Positions 10,958 to 19,200 of a DNA stretch of 23,189 nt are shown in pieces. Under the pieces are notes generated by a model. It ran no database searches. It was not told where the DNA came from and saw only the letters and a list, made by a program, of their open reading frames with translations. Position numbers and translations under genes: made by a program. Each line of letters opens with the position of its first letter. Within the stretch, counting starts at the first letter, position 1. Source of the stretch: Ophiothrix spiculata (lineage: Eukaryota > Echinodermata > Ophiuroidea > Amphilepidida > Ophiotrichidae); assembly GCA_000969725.1 (NCBI GenBank), contig JXSR01S034101.1, one strand, 5' to 3'.

Positions 10958-11200
10958 CACTCTTAGAAATAACCATAATTTTACGTTGACCGTAATCTGA
11001 GTACAACCGTAAAAATAAACGTGATACTGTATTTAAACGCTATTTCTTGCATCTATATTGTAAGAATACGGTAATTTACCGTATTATTGAGAGAAAACGG
11101 TAACTTGCATGCAAAATCTGAAAAAAACCCGGTATTTTACTGGTAGCTGGATTCCGGTAACTTACGTTTTTTTAAAAATAATGTATTTTACCGTCATCCC
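10958..11200 (+). mobile_element. truncated element with CACTCTTAGAAA terminus, TTACGGT-rich
   Basis: It starts after TA with CACTCTTAGAAATAACC, the same terminus as the complete element at 16046-16664. Inside are repeated ACCGTAA/TTACCGT motifs (10990, 11065-11105, 11150, 11190). I could not find the matching inverted end, so the right boundary is approximate and the copy is probably truncated. Confidence 0.45.
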
Positions 11201-12157
11201 GATGAAATGATAAACGAAGTATAAAGAATAACCTTAAATTAAGATATAGTATAAATGTACAAAATGAACAAAATCATTCAAATAAGGTATTATGATACAA
11301 TTCGATTTAACCGTGTTAATCTATAAACATTAATCCTGGACAAAATTACTGTGTTAACCCGAATGTAAACATCAATTTTTAAATATCATTCTTTTGATAG
11401 TCAATGAACTTTTTGATTTCGTTTTATTCAACGCTTTATCAATAAACTATCTATAAATACACCATACACAATAGTTACGTAGAGCCCTTGTGGTCTGATC
11501 AAAGTTTACTAACAAGTTTATATTTGCACAAAGATCATATAGCAGATTTTAATTTGGACTATGAACTTCATTTGCTATCAGCCTTCATCATACGATGTGA
11601 CGTTGAATTTCCTTAACTTTCTTCGATACCAAATACTTTGTGAATGAAAATACACTTTTACTGATAAACTAATCAATTTACTACGAGTACGATGCAGTAT
11701 GAATAACGTGGAGCTGATGACTGATTAACCGGTGAGATAGTCTTTCTTTCTTTTGGAGTCTTTATGAGTTCATGTGAGTATTATGACGAATCTTTTAATT
11801 GATACAAGAACTTGGATTTGTATATTTCCATTGCATAAGCCTACTGTATTTGTTTTGAATTTAAGACAAATATAACTTTGACGTTGTTTGCTTGCTTATT
11901 GTGCTTCTCCTTCGATCTGGAATTTGGGGTCTAGCTTTCTAAATTTATTGAGGAAATATGAAAACAAATCAAATTGATATAGCCAAGTAGAATCGACAAG
12001 GAAACGGAAATCGAGCAAGCATCTGAGAATCACTGATGTTTTTGATAGATGTTGTAAAATTACAGCCAAACAGTACCGTATATCGGCAAGTCTAATGAAA
12101 ACATCGTCTTTTTCTTTAATCATTATCCCTTCTGGTCATTAGACTTTACTTCTCCTA
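11201..12157. other. AT-rich intergenic DNA
   Basis: I see nothing definite here. There are no repeats with clear ends, and only short open frames without family features. Confidence 0.5.
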
Positions 12158-12431
12158 CACTGCAAGAAAGTTGGGCATTTTGGGAGTGATTTCGCCCAAC
12201 GTTGATGAAGTATACATCCCTACCAACGTTGGGCAAAACACAAATAATACTGTTGGGCACACATCCCTGTCCTAAAGTCGGGCAAAACTATATGAGCGGA
12301 AATATGAGTCCATCTGCCATCTTTGGGGTAAAAGCGATACAAATTTTTTGCAAAAGTGTCTGATCTACAGTGCTTTTTAAATTTGCCAAACAGTTGGGAG
12401 GGATATATATTTGCCCAACTTTTTTGCAGTG
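12158..12431. mobile_element. 274-bp MITE just upstream of the SLCO4A1-like gene
   Basis: Terminal inverted repeats CACTGCAAGAAAGTTGGGCA (left) and TGCCCAACTTTTTTGCAGTG (right) are flanked by TA on both sides (12156-12157 and 12432-12433). The interior repeats the subterminal motif GTTGGGCA/TGCCCAAC several times in both orientations (12196, 12228, 12262, 12286, 12391). No coding capacity. It ends 135 bases before the start codon, so it lies in the promoter, the 5' UTR or a 5' intron of the gene. Confidence 0.8.
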
Positions 12432-12506
12432 TACGATTTTCTTTGTGAGAATTCTATCAGTTTTTATGGCTTAACATCTATTTCTCCGTTATACTGGTTG
12501 CATTAC

Positions 12507-12508
12507 AG
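12507..12508 (+). promoter_or_regulatory. possible splice acceptor of a 5' UTR exon
   Basis: The sequence TACTGGTTGCATTACAG| ends in AG at 12507-12508 and is preceded by a moderately pyrimidine-rich stretch (TTTCTCCGTTATACTGG), 58 bases upstream of the ATG. It would allow an upstream non-coding first exon, as is common in SLCO genes. The transcription start could instead lie nearby, so this is only a suggestion. Confidence 0.25.
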
Positions 12509-12566
12509 AATATCTTCTGGACCTTGATTTTCCATTTCTTGCTGAACACATCTTACCGAAATCATC

Positions 12567-13293
12567 ATGACTGATGCCACAACGCTCGAAACATCAGGCG
12601 ATGCAGATAATGGCATCCATGGTGCAGAGAACCCGGGATACACAGACAGCAAAGAAATAACAACTTCATTTAGCAACGGATTAGGCACAGAACAAAATGG
12701 AACCTCAAAAGCGGTGGAAAATAGTGAAGATGAAGAAGGCGAGAAGTACGGATGGTTTAGTCTCAAACCAAAATTCTTACAATTTTTAAACAATCCCAAA
12801 GGATGGCTTTTATTCATTTCCATATTTGCAATTGCACAAGGAATGACTGTCAATGGTGTTATTTATGTAAGCACCACAACTTTAGAAAGAAGATTCAGTC
12901 TTACAAGTGTGAAAAGCGGATTTATTTCCAGTTGTTATGACTTCGCTGTTATGTCAGTAGTCGTTGGGGTGACTTACTTTGGTGAAAGAGGAAACAAACC
13001 AAAATGGCTTGCTATGGGTGCATTGACGTTTTGTATGGGATCTATAGTCTTTACACTACCACATTTTCTGACAGGTTTATATAACGCTGAAGGAAATATT
13101 TTTGATACATGTAATGAGACTAGACCTGATTTAGGAGGCTGTGATGGATCGAATGAAACAAGCCTTAGCAAGTATTATGGAGTGTTTATTTTTGCACAGA
13201 TCTTACACGGTCTTGGGGCAGCACCATTGTATACTCTTGGATTGGTGTATTTGGATGAGAACACCAGTCCTAAGACAGTTGCTCTGTACATAG
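12567..13293 (+). CDS. SLCO4A1-like: exon 1: N-tail, first transmembrane spans
   Basis: This 727-nt exon runs from the ATG to the donor GTAAGA at 13294. It encodes residues 1-242. The N-terminal 60 residues are polar and acidic (ENSEDEEGEK) and cytoplasmic by family topology. Then come KYGWFSLKPKFLQFLNNPKG, TM1, QGMTVNG, TLERRF, SGFISSCYDF (TM2), GERGNKPKW and a loop with NET glycosylation sites at about 183 and 196. The exon ends with AQILHGLGAAPLYTLG and YLDEN. The start is the first ATG in frame and sits in the context ATCATCATGA. Confidence 0.9.
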
Positions 13294-16200
13294 GTAAGAT
13301 CCTAAGCTTGTTGGTAATGATCCAAGACTGATATAAGTAACATATTGTATTTGCAAAATATTATTTTTATATTACACACTATTGGTTTGTATTTAAAACA
13401 CATGAAAATCAAAAATTGTCAAACAAGTATTTCAAATAACATTCGTTACTCTCTGTTTCAGCTATATTCCAAGCGTGCTCAACACTTGGACCTGCTATAG
13501 GTTACTTGCTAGGCGGAATGTTATTAGATATTTACACAGACTTTGGCAAAGTTGATGCAAGCGAGTAAGTCATAAGCATGATGTTCTAGATCTTTAATTT
13601 TGAACAACATTGCCTTCACATTCTTTTTATGTAGAATGTTGTATAATTGTAATAGAGAAAATATATTCTATACCTCATATATAGATTCCTGTCCTCTGAT
13701 TGGTTAAAAGTAAGGGCTTGGATTTAACTAGGCCCTATAAATTTACTATGCCCCGGGCATATTTTTCACTTGGCCCGCTCAATGTTTTTTGCGTCGTGTA
13801 ACTCGAGCTTCACGCGTACGACTTTAAGCATTCATGGTCAAACACGCAGTGCAGTGTGTAAGCTACTTATCTTGTGGCACAATACAACGCGGTTAGCACT
13901 GAAAGAAGAAACAAATTTCGTAAATTATCATCGCGCGTTTTAAGTGCTAAAATGGTTCTTTTAACCAACCAGAGGACAAAAATCTATATATTCGGTATAT
14001 AAATTGACTGCTTTTAGTTCGGGTATGGTTAAAATTATTTCCCCTCAGTGATCTCAAAACCATGCCCCTCAAAGCAGTCAATATTTGTACACTATAACCA
14101 AAGTATGCTATCACCGTTACAGTAACACGTAGTTTTAAACTGAAGTCTCTATATTGTTTCTCTTCTTTCAGACTTGATATAACCCCTGAGAGTCCTCTAT
14201 GGGTTGGAGCATGGTGGCTTGGTCTAATCGTCAGTGCCTGCATTACAATATCCATAGCCATACCGTTCATTGGCTTCCCATATCATCTTCCAAGTGTGTA
14301 TTTTACAAAATATGATATCTTTTTAATGTATCTCTTGTTTAAGAAATATCAAAGATTGAACTGTAGAATTTTAATAAACTCATGTGTCAAATTCCTTAAA
14401 ATATAATAATGCCCAAATCTCTATATCTAATAATGTTAACGATATGAGGTGCTCTGGTAAAATGAGAGGAAAGTCGCGCATGATTTTGAGGAAACATCTA
14501 CTGAAGTAAAACATGGGGACAATTTTCAATTTTCGGGGGGGGGGGGTGTCTAATGGATATTGCATTTATTCTTCTAACTGTCGGTAAAATTTGGACAACA
14601 TAATATTACCTGGAAATGCTTATTCCAGCGGTTTTTATCAACAGATTCTTAACGTTCTGTAGAACTTGCACTCATGACATCATTTTCAACTTTTTTGAAA
14701 AAAGATTGAAGATTATGAAGATGTTTATAGAATAATATTAAATTCTCATGAAATATTGCATATAGTCTTAATATAACGTGTACAAAGTTTCAAGTGTATT
14801 GCGTGACCAGAAATAATGATGGTTTTTTTTACCATGCTCATACTGCTAATACTTAAAGGTTATATGCAAAGGTTGAGCATAGTTGACAAAGTGTGTAATT
14901 CAGCTGTATCAAACAAATTAAATACAAAAGCAACCAATTTTCATCAAAGCAACAACAAAATAAGCTGAAACAACTAACACCCAATGACACACTCACAAAA
15001 AATAATGATACAATCAACACCCAAAAAGACATGCATAAGGGTTACACAAGTATTACGCAGTGTTGCCAGTCACAATGCAAACCTATGGAATTTTGATGAT
15101 ATTATTGAACTATTTTTTGATTCTTGACTAGACACACTGTTTAATTTAATGATAGCTTTTTAAAAGTTTACTTTTAATATCATTTGAGATTCATACATTA
15201 CTGTAAAGCATCATTTGGAATATAATTAACTTAATACCAGTCAATAACAGGTAAGTGAAAAATGTCAACAAAAATACTGCTTAAACTCTATACACTTCTA
15301 CGCACTGCAGAAGTTGGTTGCACAGGTCAGTAACACTTATGCATGTCATCATTCAGTGGACTCAAAGTGGTATAGATTTGTGTTGTGTATTCTTCAAATT
15401 CTTTTATTTTTATTGGGAGGCAAAAAATGCAAGAATTGTTGTGTATCCGTCCTATATGAGTGTTAATTGGTTGATTATAGATTATATTGCATATAACCTT
15501 TAAACAATTAGACAATTATTTAATTTCTGAATCGCCTAACACGGTCGTTCAACATTCATAGAAAAGGAAAAGGGAAATATTATATATCATTTTAAAGCTG
15601 ACAATTGAAGACTTCACGTATGTAATAAACTCGTATTTGAAAATTGCGACTTTCCTCTTATTTTGGCGGTGCACCCCACATTTTGATTATGAAAATATAA
15701 CTCTATTACTATTTTACGTGATTTCTTATGATTTTTTATTTTTTACTCGTTTAGATTACAAGAAAGTAGCTAAGGAACGTGTTTCAGAAGCACAAAAAGG
15801 TTCCGAATTCAGCACCACAAATCATGGATATGGAATGGAGAGCTTGAAGGACTTCCCTCGCGCTGCATGGACCTTGATTAAGAATCCCACTTATATGGTG
15901 CTGAATATGGTATCCGTAACAGAGTGGTTTATGTTAGCATCTATAGCTGTGTTTGGACCTAAATATTTAGAATCAATGTTTAATATGACGTCTGGAAACG
16001 CAGCACTTGTCGCAGGTAAGACTTCAGGCTGTCTTTATGACAGTACACTCTTAGAAAGGAAGGATCAAATATGAGACAAAAAGGATCAACTTTGATCCTT
16101 TTTAGGTATCAAATATGAGCTTACCCTTTAAGGATCAAAGTGATCCAAAAATAAGGATCAAATATTTCTTATAAAAAAGATCTGCCTAAAAACATCTCAC

Positions 16201-19200
16201 TGAAGTGACCTTAGCAGGGTTTGAACCCACCCCGCATGTAATTACGAGACCAACGCTCTAATCACTCGGCCACGGAACAGGCAGTTAATTATCAAGTGTG
16301 ATGAAATCATCGTATTTATACCATTGTATACATTCCCGGGTATGTAGTGGATATGGGGTGTACTCAAATATGAAACAAAAGATCACGTTAGATCCAAACG
16401 CGGTATCAAATATGAGCTCATCTTTTCCGTATCAAAGTAATCCAGAAATACTGATCAAACTTTGATTTTGTAATCAAAAAGGATCAAAATAAAATGATCC
16501 TAAAAATGAATCAAAAATGATCCTGGTGAATTTGATCCATTTGTATATATTGATCCGAAAAAGGATCAAAACGATCCACGTTGGATCAAAAGTGATCCTT
16601 AAAAGATCAAAATAAACTGATCCGGAAAACTACTCGTATATTTGATCCCGGCCTTCTAAGAGTGTAGCAATTGCTAATAATTTTCAAAAGACAATTAGCA
16701 AAAGTAAAAACTAGGCACGAAGAAGATCTATTGCTGAAACATATTATTTACATTATCTTCCTTTGACTAACGCCTATTGCTTGTATGGATTAATATTTCT
16801 TAAGAATTTGCATACTCAGACAGGCAAAAGGTATGTTGGAAACCGTATAGCCAGGATAGAATTTACTTACAAGAAATTAGCGCGAAAGGCATAATTTCCA
16901 GGTGTTTATTTTTCAAATGTTTTCGCAAGTCAATTTAGAAACATTTTCTATGTCAAATCTAAAGAGATTTTTGGTAAATAGCACAGTTTATATCATTAAT
17001 AAATGAATGCAATTTGTTACCATATATTTTTTATAATTTGGCATTAATGTACCATGAACATATCATACGTGGCTATTTTAGTAATTCCCATTGATATTAT
17101 TTACGTTTCAGGAATTTTGACGACACCTTCTGGGTTGATTGGTTGCTTGTTTGGAGGCTGGGTCGTCAAGAAATTCAATCTCAAATTTCGTGGCATGGTA
17201 AAGTTCTGCATTGGAAGTCTTTCGATTGGGTCTTTATTAGTTTTTGGATTCTTAATGACATGCCCTAATGTGCCATTTGCTGGCGTTACTGTGGAGTACA
17301 GAAACAGGTAAGACCCCTAATGGTCTAGTGGAGCTGCATAGCACAGGACTCCAGATGGGTTGGTCGCGAAGCCCATAACGGCCAGCTGGTTATGTCCTTG
17401 AGCAAGATATTTAAACTCAATAGCTTTGTTGACCTGAGCAGTATTGTGGTGCTGCTTTGGGACACAATACAAACTAAGTACAGGGATTATGAATTGACCT
17501 TCCATCATCATCATCATCGTCGTTGTAGTCATCGTCGTCATCGTCATCATTATAATCATCGTCCCCCCCCCCAGTTTGGTGAGTCAGTCGGGGGAAAAGG
17601 CCCATTCGGGGATCTTGACACAAACAAGATAGAAAAGAAAGGGGAATAGAGAAAAAAATCAAAAGAAAAGAGAAGAAAAATAATTTTAAATATTTTTAAA
17701 ATCATTGAAAAACTTGAATTTCTCTTAGTTTTTGATAATTTAAATGTGAAAAAGCGAAAATTTTTGCGCGCTTCGCGCGAACTTTCATATATTATCAATA
17801 TTCAGCCGAAATTTGCCAATTTTTAGCTGAATTTACAAAAATTTTCGCGCGCTACACGCGCATTTTCAAATTTACACAATTTTGCCTCCGGTCATTCGGG
17901 GGAAACTGATGATTGTGCCCCCCCCCACTCAAAAAATCCTGGGCACGCCACTGACTCTTTGCATTTTCCTGGCATTTTCGTTTTCTTGAATTGATCTTTT
18001 TTCCAGAACAATAGATTATAGTGGATCTGAAGGAAACCTTACAGCACCATGTAATGCTAATTGCCAATGTGAGCCAACGTTTGACCCCGTCTGTGGAGAC
18101 AATGACGTTATGTACTTCTCTGCTTGTTTAGCTGGTTGTAGAGTAGAGGATGTTGTTCCTGACGGCAGTTCACAGGTAAACAAAGATAACCGGGCAAAGA
18201 AGATTTCATGAGATTCATGTTCACACTCACACTATTAAGACTAAAGAATACATGTAAATACCTACCGGATGAAAATGTAATTTAATTTAATTTAAAAGAA
18301 AAAAGAAACCATTGGATATATGGGAGCTATAGTTTTAAGAGTAAGAAATATATTGACATACTAATGTCCATTTCTAAGTAGGTAATATATTTACCTTTGC
18401 AATTGTGGAAGAATGGCGATGATTGATGTTTTAATGGGACATTTTATATGAAATCATCATCTTAGATAAATTTAGTTTATTTTAGTGGAATAATTGTGTA
18501 CATTTGATCGAGGGTCAGCACCACAAAGTCGTATCTGCTTAACAACAATCTCAAGAAGAAAAAGATGTCAGGCCCTGATGGTACTTTCAAGATGTGAGAT
18601 CTACTAAGGATCATTCATCACGCTCATCGGGGAAGAACCATCAGAACTCGATGGAATTTAAATTAGGAATGCTTTTGTCATATCAGTCATCTGGCAATAA
18701 CCATTATGTCTTAAGACCTTTTGTTTTGGGATTGTTGTTATGCAGATATGCTTTTAGTAGCCCTCGATATGAAATCTAATGCGTTTTCATGCTCATACAT
18801 TTTACTATTAAGATCATGAAGATGGAAAGCTTTTATGATTTTATATGATATTACAAGGCTTTATGGGTCAATTTATAGTCGGTCTTCAAACAGAATTTTC
18901 GCTACAAAACATTTTGTCAAACTATGGGCGGCCACAGGTTCAAAAAGGTGTCAATAAGAAAAAGGTGTCTACAAAATTAAAGGATGTCTATTACAATGAA
19001 AAAGGCGTCTAAAATACACAAAGGGGTGTGTAAAACCCATAACGGTGTCTTAACTCAAAATCGATATGTAACCCAAAACGGCGTGGTAAATCATGAAAGG
19101 TGTCTAAAACTAACAACACCTATGGCGGCCCATAATTTAACGACGATATAATGTTTGGTAACGAAAATTTTGTTTGGAGGCCGAGTATAAACTAACCCTT

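Larger units (their letters stand above)
13565..14171 (+). other. intron 2 of the SLCO4A1-like gene
   Basis: The 607-base intron contains two adjacent inverted-repeat elements (13678-13990 and 14001-14086) that make up most of its length. Confidence 0.8.
16016..17111 (+). other. intron 4 of the SLCO4A1-like gene
   Basis: The 1096-base intron has more than half its length filled by the TA-flanked element at 16046-16664. That element begins only 30 bases after the splice donor. The rest is AT-rich with no other structure seen. Confidence 0.75.
17308..18006 (+). other. intron 5 of the SLCO4A1-like gene
   Basis: The 699-base intron is almost wholly made of repeats: a SINE-like fragment, a trinucleotide run and a GCGCGC-containing partial element. 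Confidence 0.75.

Noticed and set aside
12503..13171. Minus-strand open frames opposite exon 1
   Set aside because: Antisense shadows of the well-supported plus-strand exon.
16209..16279. Functional tRNA gene
   Set aside because: A- and B-boxes are present but the acceptor and anticodon stems do not pair; it sits inside a mobile element.
17392..17662. His/Arg-rich and Asp-rich open frames
   Set aside because: They are translations of the intronic (CAT/CGT)n repeat.
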